Positions 17,311-26,750 of a stretch of DNA of 64,000 nucleotides are shown here, in pieces; position 1 is the stretch's first letter, and each line of letters begins with the position of its first letter. The translations under genes were made by a program, and so were the position numbers. The DNA lies in the NCBI RefSeq assembly GCF_011764505.1, contig NZ_AP022839.1, positions 1,595,001-1,659,000 of the forward strand, read 5' to 3'. The notes beneath the pieces were generated by a model. It had not been told where the DNA came from, did not search any database, and saw only the letters and a program-made list of their open reading frames with translations. Source of the stretch: Legionella antarctica. GTDB lineage: Bacteria; Pseudomonadota; Gammaproteobacteria; Legionellales; Legionellaceae.

Positions 17311-18601
17311 TTTATTCTCCTCTTTGTATTAAGAAGAATAGCTCTTAAAAAACCTTTTTTTGTGTCCAGAAAACCGCGCCTATATTATAAAGTAGACAAT
17401 CAAAAAATTGAAAAAATTAAGGCAGCTAATATATCTACCATTGAAATTGACCTATCTGATCTCACGTCGGACGATGTGAAGGACTGGGAAAATTTTTGGT
17501 TCTGTATCAACGATCCAAATCGTGCTCAATGGTTGTATAATGCCAAAGCAACTACTGAAAGTGTAGAACTTGAAAAAAAATTGAGAGAAAAGGTTCAGAA
17601 AATAGAAAAAGAATATGAACAGGAAGAAATTAGGAGATTAAAACAAGAGCAAGAAGCAAAACCAGTACTTGAAAAGGCTCTAGAGGAATTAAATATACTT
17701 CGTATTAAGAAATATGGAGTCCGGCTCGAACAAAAAGCAGAAAATCATCCCGCATGGGAATTTTATAGTAAGTATCTTCAGCTTTCAGCTGGTGAATTGC
17801 CGAATTTTCTGAATGTAGATGTATCTGACGGAGATTGGATTTTCGGTTGCGATAAACGTGTATGGCAAACTGCTTTTTATTATAATTTCTTCATTCTGAA
17901 TGAAAAAAACCAAAATTATTTCTCTATTAAGCAGGTAGATGATTGGCTTCAAAAAACAGCTAAGTGTAAAATCCCTCCTTGTGCTCAGATTGTAGGGAAA
18001 TATGGAAGACGCTTTCCTAGTCTTATTCTCACCGATATTTCAAGAAATATGCCCTCATCATGGAAAACCCTGAGGGAATATTGTAATCATCTCGACAAAT
18101 TAGGAATGCTTATATATTCGGGCAATGATCGCCGCCATAAAGGAAGTTGCTGGTTTCAAATTTTCAGCAAAGATCTCAATTCCTATAACCCTTACCCTTC
18201 GTCTTTAATCGATAAGTTTTCCGTCGCACATGGTTATCAAGTTTGATTCTTTTGCACTCCAGCTTATTAGGTGCATTACTCTGCAGTAGCACTTCACCTC
18301 TTGAGGCGAGCTGAACCACATCGAGTTGGGACAGGTCTCGCAGGCTGTTTTGATCTTCGGCCGGCGTGCCGCGTCCAGTGCGGTGAGGGTTGGGCTTTGC
18401 TCTTGTTTTGCCTCGGTTTTTTCTGCTTCTTGTTCTAATAGCTTCATCGTTTTCAGTAGTTCTTCTTCCATGGCTTGTAAATCAGCATGCAAAAATGACC
18501 CCCTTTTAGGGTAAATCAGCATCCAATTTTGACCCTCTAAAATCGAGTAAAACGTGTACTCTAGATTTTAATAATCTAGAGGGAATTAGAGGATGTTGAT
18601 C

Positions 18602-20104
18602 ATGGAAACAGAAGCAAAAATTAGGCGCATGTTTCATGTGCAAAAATTAACTATTGCGGAAATTGTTCGCACAACAGGATTATCGCGTAATACAGTTAGA
18701 CGGGTAATCCGAGCAGAAAAGTCTGGGAAAAATTATCAACGCTCCATTCAACCACTACCTGCACTGAATATCTTCAAAGAGACGTTGGTATCATGGTTGA
18801 ACAACGACCACAAGTTATCGAAAAAGGAACGCCGTAGTGCAATGAAGTACTACACTCAACTAAAAGAAAGTGGCTATTGCGGTTCTTATGATAGTGTCCA
18901 GCGTTTTGTTAAAGTATGGCGCTGTACGAGTCGAGAGTCATTAAAAGCCTATATTCCACAATACTATCATCCCGGAGAGGCCTATCAGTTTGATTGGAGT
19001 GAAGAAACTGTAGAGCTTGCAGGCGTTGTTCAAAAAATCAAAGTAGCTCAATTTCGTTTAAGCTACAGCCGTAAATTTTTTCTTGTAGCATATCCTCGAG
19101 AAACTCAAGAAATGTTATTTGATGCGCATAATTTAGCCTTCAAATTTTTTGGTGGCTTAACGCTAAGAGGTATTTATGACAACATGAAAACGGCGGTAGA
19201 TAGTGTTTTCAAGGGTAAGGAGCGTGCTTTTAACCGGCGATTTTTGGCATTAATGGATCATTACTTAATTGAACCTACAGCCTGCAATCCCGCAGCCGGA
19301 TGGGAAAAGGGGCAGATTGAAAATCAAGTTGATAATGTACGTGACTGGGTATTTAAACCACGTCTTAAATATGAAACCTTGTCGTTATTAAATGAACATC
19401 TTCAGCAGCAATGCCAATTATTGGCCGAGAAAAGGCATCACCCAGAACAACAAGAACTAACTGTTGACGCTGTATTTCAAGAAGAAAGAACTCATTTTAG
19501 AGCGTTAAATCATCCATTTGATGGGTATAAAGAAGTTTCAACTCTAGTACATTCAACCTGCTTGATTCATTGCGATAGAAATCGTTATAGCGTTGATTGT
19601 GCCTATGCCAACCAGATGGTGACGCTCAGGATATACGCATTAACTATAGAGGTATTTTCAGGTAATGAGTCCATCGGTTGCCACCAACGCACCTTTGGCC
19701 GCAATAAAACACTGTTTAATCCATGGCATTATTTACCTTTACTGGAGCGCAAGCCAGGGGCATTACGCAATGGTGCTCCATTCAAAGACTGGCAATTACC
19801 ACCAGCCATTTTAAAAATCAAAAGCATTCTCATGAAGCGCCGTGGTGGTGACAGAGAATGCGTTGAGGTGCTGTTGGCAATGAGTGAGCATGGCATTGAG
19901 GCGGTGAGTGTAGCCTGTGAATTAGCGCTAACAGAGCAGGTGGTTAGCCGTGATTATATTCTTAATGCGTTGCATCGATTACGGCCTACAGCACTTCCTC
20001 AAGCAACGACAATGCCCGCTGGATTAATCTTAAAGGAAGAACCCACAAGTAATTGTCATAAATATAATTTACTCTTAACGGGAGCAAATCATGCCATTCA
20101 CTAA
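18602..20104 (+). CDS. istA: IS21-family transposase IstA
   Basis: This DDE transposase of about 500 residues has an N-terminal helix-turn-helix ([21 protein letters not shown]), an integrase core with Asp in [12 protein letters not shown], Asp in [13 protein letters not shown] and Glu in [15 protein letters not shown], and a C-terminal beta-barrel region. I prefer the ATG at 18602, nine bases after AGAGG. The in-frame ATG at 18593 abuts that site directly. It is translated together with istB. Confidence 0.93.
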   Translation: METEAKIRRMFHVQKLTIAEIVRTTGLSRNTVRRVIRAEKSGKNYQRSIQPLPALNIFKETLVSWLNNDHKLSKKERRSAMKYYTQLKESGYCGSYDSVQRFVKVWRCTSRESLKAYIPQYYHPGEAYQFDWSEETVELAGVVQKIKVAQFRLSYSRKFFLVAYPRETQEMLFDAHNLAFKFFGGLTLRGIYDNMKTAVDSVFKGKERAFNRRFLALMDHYLIEPTACNPAAGWEKGQIENQVDNVRDWVFKPRLKYETLSLLNEHLQQQCQLLAEKRHHPEQQELTVDAVFQEERTHFRALNHPFDGYKEVSTLVHSTCLIHCDRNRYSVDCAYANQMVTLRIYALTIEVFSGNESIGCHQRTFGRNKTLFNPWHYLPLLERKPGALRNGAPFKDWQLPPAILKIKSILMKRRGGDRECVEVLLAMSEHGIEAVSVACELALTEQVVSRDYILNALHRLRPTALPQATTMPAGLILKEEPTSNCHKYNLLLTGANHAIH

Positions 20105-20819
20105 ATTATCTGAGTTGCTTAAGATATTAAAATTACAAGGCATGTTAGATAGGTTGCTAGCCTATGAAGAGTCGAAGCCTTTGGTGAAACTAACTCATTA
20201 TGAGTGGTTATCTATGCTATTAGAAGCAGAACAAATAACACGCAAAACGCGTGCTATTAATTATCAACTGAGTGTCGCAAAATTCCCGGTCAATCGTAAT
20301 TTAAGCCAATTTGATTTTACGCAACATCCTGTTAATGAAGAAGAAATAAGTTTATTGCACGCAGGGAGCTTTGTTGATGCTGGGCGCAATATTATTTTTG
20401 TGGGTGGCACGGGCTCTGGTAAAACGCACTTAGCTATTGCTATAGCAACTAATTTAATTAAGCAAGGAAAGCGGGCTTGTTTTTATAATGTTGTTGATCT
20501 GGTCAACAAATTAGAACAAGAAAAAAAACAAGTTAATACAGGACGGCTAGCTAATCGCCTGCAAAATTTTGATGCTATTGTCCTGGATGAGCTTGGATAT
20601 TTACCATTTTCTGAAGCGGGCGGAGCTCTGTTGTTTCATTTAGTTAGCAAATTATATGAAAAAACATCATTAATCATTACAACAAACTTAAATTTTGGTG
20701 AATGGCCAAAGGTGTTTTGTGATACAAAAATGACCGCAGCCATGCTGGACAGATTGACTCATCATTGCTCTATTGTTGAGACTGGAAATGAAAGTTATCG
20801 CTTTAAAAATCGAAGCTAA
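20091..20819 (+). CDS. istB: IS21-family helper ATPase IstB
   Basis: This 242-residue AAA+ protein of the DnaC/IstB type has Walker [16 protein letters not shown] and Walker [14 protein letters not shown], then the sensor [10 protein letters not shown]. IstB assembles on target DNA and stimulates IstA. It starts inside the istA end. The right element repeats begin about 35 bp after its stop. Confidence 0.93.
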   Translation: MPFTKLSELLKILKLQGMLDRLLAYEESKPLVKLTHYEWLSMLLEAEQITRKTRAINYQLSVAKFPVNRNLSQFDFTQHPVNEEEISLLHAGSFVDAGRNIIFVGGTGSGKTHLAIAIATNLIKQGKRACFYNVVDLVNKLEQEKKQVNTGRLANRLQNFDAIVLDELGYLPFSEAGGALLFHLVSKLYEKTSLIITTNLNFGEWPKVFCDTKMTAAMLDRLTHHCSIVETGNESYRFKNRS

Positions 20820-22477
20820 AACAGTAAAGTAAATAATCAATGTGATATGTTTTTGAGGGTCAATTTTGGATGCGGTTTGAGGGTCAAAATTGGATGCTGA
20901 TTGACAATGGCTATATCGGTTTGATCTTGTGTATTCATTGTCTTTCTCCTGTTTCAGTTTAGTTCTTTGGGCTTCCATGTCCACATCAGCAAAGTTAATT
21001 GGCAGATTATGTTGAATCACGATTTGCAGGATGATTTTTTTAAATAGAGGGGAGCCATTGACGCGAATACAGTCGCCATATTGGTGTCGCGCCACTTTCA
21101 GTGCCTTTATTAATGTCTCAATCGAACCACCTTTAGAAATACTGATCTCATGGCCATTATTTCTGATGACTGCCTTATCAAATTTGAATATTTCAGTGCC
21201 TTCTTTGGTGATTGAGTCAAGAATATTAAAGTCGGCTGGGGAGTTATCTGACCCGCTCCCGGAAAAAGAATATTTGCCTTTGTTCTGTCGGTTTTGAAAA
21301 CGCAGTGCGGTTAACGCATCCTGATCACCATTCTCTGCTTTAAACTTAAGCCAATCAGCCCAGGTTCGGTTCTGATGGCCGTCAATGTGCTGTTGGCGTT
21401 GGGCGGAATAGTTGTTGCGGATTTTCGCAATTTCATCTAAGAGGGTCTTGCTGATTTGCCCATAAAGCAGTTTCTTTTGAATGGTAGGCATTTTCATCAA
21501 CTTCAATGCCTTTCTTTTTAACCTGGCTCGTTTTTTGGCTTTCTCAATGGCATAGGTCTTGGCTGTTCGTAGCACCTTGAGCTTTTCTGACAGGATGATT
21601 TTGTTATTCAGCCTTTCATCACGGTAGCGAGCATATAGCTCGGAATTGGATATGGCCTTGTTAAGCGGTTCATAGCGATAGGTATTTTGTTGTGAATCGG
21701 CTTCACCCTGAAATGAGGTGGGTATAAATTCCCCCAGTTTGGGCAATAGGTTCTTTTTGGAAAAGTTTCGGGAAATGGAACTGGCTTTAACCATCAATCC
21801 CTTCTGATCACAGAAAACAAATCCATTGGCTCTGGGTTGAATAGTCAACCCGTGCACTGCTAATATCCGATGAAACTCATCCCAGCTCTTAGCTGCCTCT
21901 ATTTGATCTTTACAATGGCGTTTCATCCAGTTAATCAGGCTTTCAATGCCGGAATGTTGCTCCATGTCATCAGCCAAATTTTCAGACCGCCCCTTACGCG
22001 TTTGATGATTGGTAATTTCTAGTCCGAACTCAATTTCCAGCCTGGTAGCGACTTCGGCAAAAACTTTGTAAGCCCTGTATGGCTCAATCATATTATGGGT
22101 TTCGGGATGGATTTTATTGATGGCGACATGGATATGAAGATTATCAGTATCATGGTGTATGACGCTGACTCTTTGATGATCCCTGAACCCAATAGACGAT
22201 ACAACCCTGTCTTCTATGGTGTTTAACAGGTTATCAGAAAGTATTTCTCCCGGGGCGAAAGAGATCAATAAATGATAGGTTTTATCGGCAATAGCGCGTT
22301 GATTTTTAGCTTGTGTCGCTAAGATCTCCTGAACCGCCCAGTTGGAATCGATACTGTTGCAATTGGACAAGCTAACCTTACCCACCCGTTCCTGTTTATC
22401 CTGGGGATCAGTGATGTATTGGACGAGGCCTGAAAAGCTGCTCAAGCGTGCTTTTTTCATAGGGATATGGCGAATAA

Positions 22478-22831
22478 TCATAGCTTTTTCACCACATCAA
22501 ACATGGCCTCTTGTAAAACCATGATTTTCTTTAGCAGGGTCATTACCGTGGCATGGTCAAAATGGGCAACGCGCTTATCCTGAGTCAACCACATTTTTAA
22601 CAGCCCACCAAGCCTGCCGGCATCGGCATTGATTTTGGCAAGCTGGATTACTTGATCTTTATCAATAGCACTTTGAAGGGGATAACCAAGACTGATTCGT
22701 CTCAGATATTCCGCGATAGATAAACCGGCATTAGCCGCATTGGCTTTAATTTGCGTTTCTTCATTAGGCAAAACAGGCACACGAAGATGGCGACCGTTTT
22801 TTCTGGTGGGGGATTTGATTTTATCGTCCAT
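22478..22831 (-). CDS. traJ: TraJ-like oriT-binding relaxosome protein
   Basis: This 117-residue protein has a basic N-terminus (KSPTRKNGRHLRVPVLP) followed by a ribbon-helix-helix-like ETQIKANAANAGLSIAEYLR and the motif INADAGRLGGLLKMWL, as in RP4 TraJ/MobC-type accessory proteins. TraJ binds an inverted repeat next to nic and loads TraI. The stop overlaps the traI start (ATGA), and the gene points away from the oriT immediately upstream, exactly as in RP4. Intact. Confidence 0.9.
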   Translation of the reverse strand: MDDKIKSPTRKNGRHLRVPVLPNEETQIKANAANAGLSIAEYLRRISLGYPLQSAIDKDQVIQLAKINADAGRLGGLLKMWLTQDKRVAHFDHATVMTLLKKIMVLQEAMFDVVKKL

Positions 22832-22904
22832 AAGGATGCTGACCTCTTGATAAAGTGGTTATGCAATCCTTTGGGTATCTGTTTATGACTTCAAAGCGCA
22901 AGCT

Positions 22905-22990
22905 TTTCGTTGAGCACCGAAGGTGCGAATAAGGCTTGTGAAATTTGGTAACCAGCTTGCTGGTTAGCTAACTTCACCTATCTTGCCCTG
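22905..22990 (+). other. origin of transfer (oriT), RP4-like
   Basis: Three parts are recognisable in RP4 order. First is TTGAGCACCGAAGGTGCGAA with the inverted repeat GCACC-GAA-GGTGC (22914-22926). Second is a perfect palindrome TAACCAGC-TT-GCTGGTTA (22949-22966) at the TraJ-binding position. Third is the nick region CTTCACCTATCTTGCCC (22972-22988), one base different from the RP4 CTTCACCTATCCTGCCC as I remember it. By analogy nic lies between G22985 and C22986. The site is between traJ and traK, as in RP4. Confidence 0.88.
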
Positions 22991-23021
22991 TATTTTGAGA
23001 TCCGTTTTTAGAATCATAACA

Positions 23022-23168
23022 GGAACTTTTTGGAACTTGCAACGATTTTTCTGGAATTTTCTAGCTCAAGGTACCGAAAAATTCCAAATTATTCCTAAAA
23101 GTTCCATTATCATATAAAAAGAATATTTATTATATTCCAATAAATTCTTAATAGTTCCAAAATATTCT
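23022..23168. repeat. helically phased TTCC/GGAA repeats upstream of traK
   Basis: This very AT-rich stretch has short repeats at 10-bp spacing: GGAAC at 23022 and 23032 and GGAAT at 23053; then ATTCC at 23081 and 23091 and GTTCC at 23101; then ATTCC 23134, ATTCT 23144, GTTCC 23154 and ATTCT 23164. The unit is about ATTCCNNNNN. In RP4 the corresponding interval is intrinsically bent and wrapped by TraK, so these are good candidate TraK sites. The traK promoter must also lie here. Confidence 0.7.
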
Positions 23169-23238
23169 CATTTTTCTTGTTTCAACCCAAATTATGATTT
23201 AGAATTTTTAGAGAAAACAAAGTTGACGCCAAAGAAAA

Positions 23239-23571
23239 ATGAAAAAATCACTTTCAGAACGAGTAATTCAAAACCTGTCAGAAAAACAGACAGGGCGAAC
23301 CAATGCTAAAATTGAATTTATCGCGCTACAAGAGGACATTCGAGAAGCCCTTGATAAGGGATGTTCGATGAAAGCAATTTGGGAAACATTGTCTGATGAA
23401 GGTCAAATTTCATTCGGTTATAAAGCATTTAGACACTACGTACTTAAGTTAATTAAGTCAGTGCAGGAAAACACCAGGGATGACAAACAGAGCAAAAGTA
23501 AACCTATAACTACAAATGAAATCAAAGGTTTTACTTTTAACCCAATACCCAACCCGGAGGAACTCTTGTAA
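23239..23571 (+). CDS. traK: TraK-like oriT-binding protein
   Basis: This 110-residue basic protein has a middle segment AIWETLSDEGQISFGYKAFR and the C-terminal tag GFTFNPIPNPEELL, which I recognise from RP4 TraK (GFTFNPTPDKKDLL). TraK wraps the leading side of oriT and assists relaxosome formation. It is transcribed away from oriT, opposite to traJ-traI, and its stop overlaps the traL start. Intact. Confidence 0.88.
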   Translation: MKKSLSERVIQNLSEKQTGRTNAKIEFIALQEDIREALDKGCSMKAIWETLSDEGQISFGYKAFRHYVLKLIKSVQENTRDDKQSKSKPITTNEIKGFTFNPIPNPEELL

Positions 23572-24296
23572 TGGCAAAAATACATATAACGATGCAGGGC
23601 AAAGGCGGCGTCGGCAAATCCTTTATCACAGCCACTACCGCTCAATATAAATTCCAAAAAGCGCAATCACCACTTTGTATCGATACCGATCCCATTAACG
23701 CCACTTTTCATGGCTTTAAGTCACTTAACGTCGAACGCCTCGATATTATGGACGGTGATGAAATCAATCCACGCCATTTTGACGCTTTAGTTGAAAAAAT
23801 CGCAAACACGCAAGATGATGTGATTATTGACAATGGTGCCAGCTCATTTGTGCCTCTATCACATTACCTCCTGACCAATCATGTTCCCGCCTTGCTTAAG
23901 GACATGGGACATGAACTGATAATTCACACTGTTATCACTGGTGGTCAAGCTCTGCTAGATACAATAAACGGCTTTGCTCAGCTGGTAAAACAATTTCCAG
24001 AAGATGTTCGCTACGTTGTATGGCTAAATCCCTACTGGGGAAAAATTGAAAGTGAAGGAAAGCCTTTTGAGCAAATGAAGGTATACAAAGAAACAAAAGA
24101 CCGAATAGCGGCAATAATCAACATCCCCGACTTAAAGGAAGAAACCTTTGGTCATGACCTATCAAACATGCTTCAACAAAAAATGACATTTAATGAAGCA
24201 ATTGACTCTCCTGAGCGAAATATTATGACCAGGCAGCGTTTAAAGCTGATACGAGATCAACTATTTGACCAGATTGATAACGCCATGGTGATCTAG
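23571..24296 (+). CDS. traL: TraL-like ParA-type ATPase
   Basis: This 241-residue protein has a deviant Walker A QGKGGVGKSFITATTAQYK at the N-terminus, then LCIDTDPINATFHGFKSLNV and VIIDNGASSFVPLSHYLL. These blocks are near-identical in RP4 TraL. It belongs to the MinD/ParA superfamily and has an accessory role in transfer that is poorly known. A good GGAGG ribosome binding site precedes the start. The stop overlaps the GTG of traM. Intact. Confidence 0.9.
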   Translation: MAKIHITMQGKGGVGKSFITATTAQYKFQKAQSPLCIDTDPINATFHGFKSLNVERLDIMDGDEINPRHFDALVEKIANTQDDVIIDNGASSFVPLSHYLLTNHVPALLKDMGHELIIHTVITGGQALLDTINGFAQLVKQFPEDVRYVVWLNPYWGKIESEGKPFEQMKVYKETKDRIAAIINIPDLKEETFGHDLSNMLQQKMTFNEAIDSPERNIMTRQRLKLIRDQLFDQIDNAMVI

Positions 24297-24522
24297 TGTC
24301 TACAGCTATCGATGAAATAATAAAAGATATTTCGATTATTCACGGTGTTGCCCTTGGCAAAGATGACCCGATACTGATGTTACACACCGTGAATAAAAAA
24401 TTAATCGAAGATAATAAAAAATCTCATCAAGAGATGTTAGCTCAATAATATAGGCGCGGTTTTCTGGACACAAAAAAAGGTTTTTTAAGAGCTATTCTTC
24501 TTAATACAAAGAGGAGAATAAA

Positions 24523-24807
24523 ATGTCTAAAAAGCGAGCTTATTATACGGCGGCCAAGAAGGCAAAAATAACGCTAGCTGCGATTGAGGGGAAACTCACA
24601 CAAGCGCAAATTACCAGTGAATACGGTGTTCACGCAACGCAGGTAAAAACTTGGAAGCAATCGGCCATCAAAGCCATTAACGATTTATTCTCTGGGGCTA
24701 ATGAAAAAGAAGCCAAGTCCCAAGAGCAGCTTGTTGAGGCATTATATCAAGAAATTGGTCGACTTCAAGCGCAGCTATCTTGGCTAAAAAAAAAGCATGA
24801 ACTTTAG
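24523..24807 (+). CDS. IS3-family OrfA (copy 2)
   Basis: Identical in protein sequence to OrfA of copy 1, with GAGGAG upstream and the nine-A slippage run at 24786-24794. Confidence 0.93.
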   Translation: MSKKRAYYTAAKKAKITLAAIEGKLTQAQITSEYGVHATQVKTWKQSAIKAINDLFSGANEKEAKSQEQLVEALYQEIGRLQAQLSWLKKKHEL

Positions 24808-25642
24808 TCTGGATGAAAAGCGCGTCATGATTGATCCTCTTGCCGAGCTCACCATTCGTGAACAATGCTTGCTATTAGACTTGCCTGTTTCAAGTTATTA
24901 TTATAGTGCCAAGCCCATTTCTGTCGAAGATGAAGCGCTTATGGCGCTACTTGATGAGCACTATCTGCAGTATCCATGTGAAGGTAAAATTAAGCGGGCA
25001 AGATGGCTGTCAAAAGAAGTAGGCTATCCTGTTGGTAAACGTCGAGTAAAAAAGTTGATGGAAATGATGGGGTTATCGACTGTTTACCCAAAGCCAAATA
25101 CAAGCGTTCCCAATAAGGAGCATGAGGTGTTCCCTTATTTATTAAAAGAGGTGGATATCACCAAACCAAATCAGGTTTGGGCCGCAGATATCACCTACAT
25201 CCGCATGAAAGGAAAGCATGTGTATTTAGTAGCTATTATGGACTGGTATAGTCGTTATGTGATTGGATGGGCTATTTCACCTACTATGGAGGCTGAATTT
25301 TGTATTGAGGCGCTTAGAAACGCTTTGCTGCATTCGCGTTGTGAGATCTTTAACACGGATCAGGGTTCTCAATTTACCTCAAAAGATTGGATAAATACGC
25401 TAAAATCTCACCACATTTCTATCAGCATGGATGGGCGAGGACGTTATTTAGATAATATATTTATCGAGCGATTGTGGCGTAGTGTTAAGCAAGAAAAAAT
25501 CTACCGGTATGATTTTGATACAATTGAAGAGGTTGAGCTGGCCTTAACGGAGTATTTTGAGTATTATAATAACCGAAGGCTTCACCAGTCCTTTAATTAT
25601 TTAACGCCCGCAGAGGTGTATTATGGCCGGAAAAGACCATAA
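24797..25642 (+). CDS. IS3-family OrfB (copy 2)
   Basis: Identical in protein sequence to OrfB of copy 1, with all three catalytic acidic residues present. Confidence 0.95.
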   Translation: MNFSLDEKRVMIDPLAELTIREQCLLLDLPVSSYYYSAKPISVEDEALMALLDEHYLQYPCEGKIKRARWLSKEVGYPVGKRRVKKLMEMMGLSTVYPKPNTSVPNKEHEVFPYLLKEVDITKPNQVWAADITYIRMKGKHVYLVAIMDWYSRYVIGWAISPTMEAEFCIEALRNALLHSRCEIFNTDQGSQFTSKDWINTLKSHHISISMDGRGRYLDNIFIERLWRSVKQEKIYRYDFDTIEEVELALTEYFEYYNNRRLHQSFNYLTPAEVYYGRKRP

Positions 25643-26282
25643 ACCCTAAATGAGAGCGTCATGACTTACCCACAAGGCCCACAGGCCTATACGAGAAAGT
25701 GAAGCTCTCCTGACCTGTGGACTTGTGGATAAGTCATTCTGATAGAGTTGTGGTAAAATGACCTAAGACAATTCGTAGTAGCAATCACTATTCATACGGT
25801 ATTGAGTAGGTTTAAATAGGTTAATTTGAGTGAATTTTTAACTATAAATGATGGATGAATAGCTCTTATTTTTCCTTAATTTTGTTCCAGACATGCGGAC
25901 CCATATCACAATTTAAAGAAGAAATTGAGCAAATTTCCAATCAATGGAAGGATAACGCCAAAGAAAAATCCGAAAAAATATTAAACAGAACGCTCTCAGT
26001 AAGCAAAGAAGTCATGGCCAAAACGTTGCATGATGCCACTATACAATCAGTTGATACCATTCAGAAGGCGATATTTTATGCGCTGGAAGAGTCGCGAAGG
26101 CTTACTGAAAGGGCTGAAAGAATAAGTTTCTTTGCTATGGTGTCAGCTGGTGCTGCGATTTTTGGTTTGTTGTGTGTCTTGGCTCTGTTTTTTTTTAAGT
26201 AAGAGTTATTTCTCAAACTATTCTCAAGTGCAATAAATTCTTTTTCGTTACCAAATGATCGGCTTAAATCGGCAAAGATCGT

Positions 26283-26310
26283 TTGACATCTGTTGGTCGG
26301 TTTGTATACT
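26283..26310 (+). promoter_or_regulatory. strong sigma-70 promoter of the defence cassette
   Basis: TTGACA at 26283-26288 and TATACT at 26305-26310 are separated by 16 bp, a near-consensus promoter about 95 bp before the helix-turn-helix gene. Just upstream are two ATCGGC repeats (around 26261 and 26272) that could be an operator. No other strong promoter is seen before the helicase gene, so this probably drives the whole operon. Confidence 0.65.
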
Positions 26311-26404
26311 TTAAAAATAATTTCCTCAGGGAGGCTTTACAGTTCCCTTTTTTCGGTTTTGGCAATTGCATGATTTAACCGCATGGCCCACGAGGAGTTT
26401 AAAA

Positions 26405-26593
26405 ATGGAAGAGATGGAAGATCGTTGGTTATCGATAAGTGAGATCTGTAAATACCTCGGTGTAAGCAATGACACCGTATATAAGTGGATTGATAAACAT
26501 GAAATGCCCGCACATCGAATGGGGCGGCTTTGGAAACTCAAGAAAGCTGAAGTGGATGAGTGGGTAAAGGCTGGTGGTGCACTGAACACATAA
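26405..26593 (+). CDS. excisionase-like helix-turn-helix DNA-binding protein
   Basis: This protein of about 62 residues starts at the ATG at 26405 behind GAGGAG. It contains RWLSISEICKYLGVSNDTVYKWI, a MerR/excisionase-type helix-turn-helix, and MGRLWKLKKAEVDEWV, the typical wing of the HTH_17 family. Proteins like this often precede restriction-modification operons and are presumed regulators. It lies between a strong promoter and the helicase cassette. Excision function for the island is possible but less likely from its position. Confidence 0.75.
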   Translation: MEEMEDRWLSISEICKYLGVSNDTVYKWIDKHEMPAHRMGRLWKLKKAEVDEWVKAGGALNT

Positions 26594-26750
26594 AGTTAGC
26601 CGAAAAAGCGGCCTACAGATTATCCTCCGATGGGAAGTTACCCGGTTTTAAGGTCGGTGGTAGTTGGCCCTTTAAAAAGATGATATCGAAAGTTGGATTG
26701 AAAAGAGTAAAGCAAACCCAAAAAATAGAGGACCGCACGCGTGTTATTAG
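26589..26750 (+). pseudogene. second helix-turn-helix fragment, frameshifted
   Basis: The sequence reads LAEKAAYRLSSDGKLPGFKV followed by GGSWPFKK, then a missing base near 26,680. In the shifted frame it continues DDIESWIEKSKANPKNRGPH and stops at 26748-26750. This is the C-terminal part of another HTH_17-type protein. There is no clear start, so it is a remnant. It overlaps the GTG of the helicase gene by 10 bp. Confidence 0.55.

Larger units (their letters stand above)
15925..17387 (-). mobile_element. IS3-family element, copy 1 of 5 (1,463 bp)
   Basis: The ends were fixed by comparing five copies. In transposase orientation the left end begins TAATATAGGCGCGGTTTTCT, and the right end, read inward, begins TGATATGGGTCCGCATGTCT, forming an imperfect inverted repeat of about 25 bp. 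The flanking duplication is TAA (15922-15924 and 17388-17390). It carries overlapping orfA and orfB. All five copies give identical transposase sequences, so spread was recent. Confidence 0.95.
15473..18246 (+). pseudogene. CoiA-like nuclease gene split by IS3 copy 1
   Basis: The ATG at 15473 follows TTAGGAG. The first part encodes a zinc-ribbon-like CICPSCHSPLIAAKG with HHFKHA, then a restriction-like nuclease core ending RADILAITRNHKLIIEIFYRH. The IS lies at 15925-17387 between TAA duplications. Removal of the element and one TAA joins the frame to KVDNQKIEKIKAANISTIEI, the continuation of the CoiA core. The rebuilt protein has about 437 residues with a long charged helical C-terminus. CoiA-family proteins act in DNA processing during competence. 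The role on a conjugative island is unknown. As it stands, the protein is cut at the nuclease site. Confidence 0.8.
18476..20906 (+). mobile_element. IS21-family element, 2,431 bp, inserted in traI
   Basis: The terminal repeats TGTAAATCAGCATGC (left) and TGTCAATCAGCATCC (right, read inward) start with TG, as usual for IS21. Each end also holds a second inner repeat unit with CAATTTTGACCCT or GCATCCAAAATTGACCC, the multiple terminal repeats of this family. The 6-bp duplication ATGGCT is at 18470-18475 and 20907-20912. istA and istB are intact and overlap by 14 bp. Confidence 0.92.
18205..20938 (-). pseudogene. small Cys-rich gene nested in the traI 3' end, split by IS21
   Basis: On the minus strand, ATG at 20938 encodes MNTQDQTDIA and is interrupted at the same site as traI. 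After removal of the element (18476-20906) and one ATGGCT, it joins to MEEELLKTMKLLEQ and ends at 18205, for 98 residues. It has a coiled N-terminal helix and a putative metal-binding tail (CETCPNSMWF, CYCRVMHLISW, MCDG). It lies wholly within traI in another frame. RP4 traH is likewise nested in the 3' part of traI, so the position is equivalent, but I do not claim sequence similarity to TraH. Confidence 0.65.
18176..22481 (-). pseudogene. traI: TraI relaxase gene, C-terminus cut by an IS21-family insertion
   Basis: The ATG at 22481 opens a relaxase very like RP4 TraI: MIIRHIPMKKARLSSF, nicking Tyr22 in LVQYITD, and the metal-binding HHDTDNLHIHVAINKIHP. This enzyme cuts oriT and stays attached to the 5' end of the transferred strand. 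About 525 native residues precede the IS21 element at 20906. The present frame then reads 72 element-encoded residues and stops at 20688. Removing the element and one ATGGCT restores a frame to a TGA at 18176, adding about 97 residues that include SLRDLSQLDVVQLASRGEVL. The catalytic domain is intact, so a truncated relaxase may still work. The native 3' end overlaps the convergent CoiA-like gene. Confidence 0.8.
24446..25908 (+). mobile_element. IS3-family element, copy 2 of 5
   Basis: Same 1,463-bp element as copy 1, here on the plus strand and inserted in traM. The target duplication is CAA at 24443-24445 and 25909-25911. Both transposase frames are intact. Confidence 0.95.
24296..26202 (+). 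pseudogene. traM: traM gene split by IS3 copy 2
   Basis: The GTG start at 24296 overlaps the traL stop. The first 50 codons encode AIDEIIKDISIIHGVALGKDDP, like the RP4 TraM N-terminus. The IS occupies 24446-25908 between CAA repeats. Removing it with one CAA joins the frame to FKEEIEQISNQWKDNAK and ends at 26202, for 146 residues in all. The second part is a long helix followed by one C-terminal membrane segment (FFAMVSAGAAIFGLLCVLAL). The membrane half is detached, so the gene is probably inactive. Confidence 0.88.

Noticed and set aside
20688-20906. Real C-terminus of TraI ending at 20688
   Set aside because: These residues are encoded by the IS21 right end. The native tail lies beyond the element, at 18469-18176.
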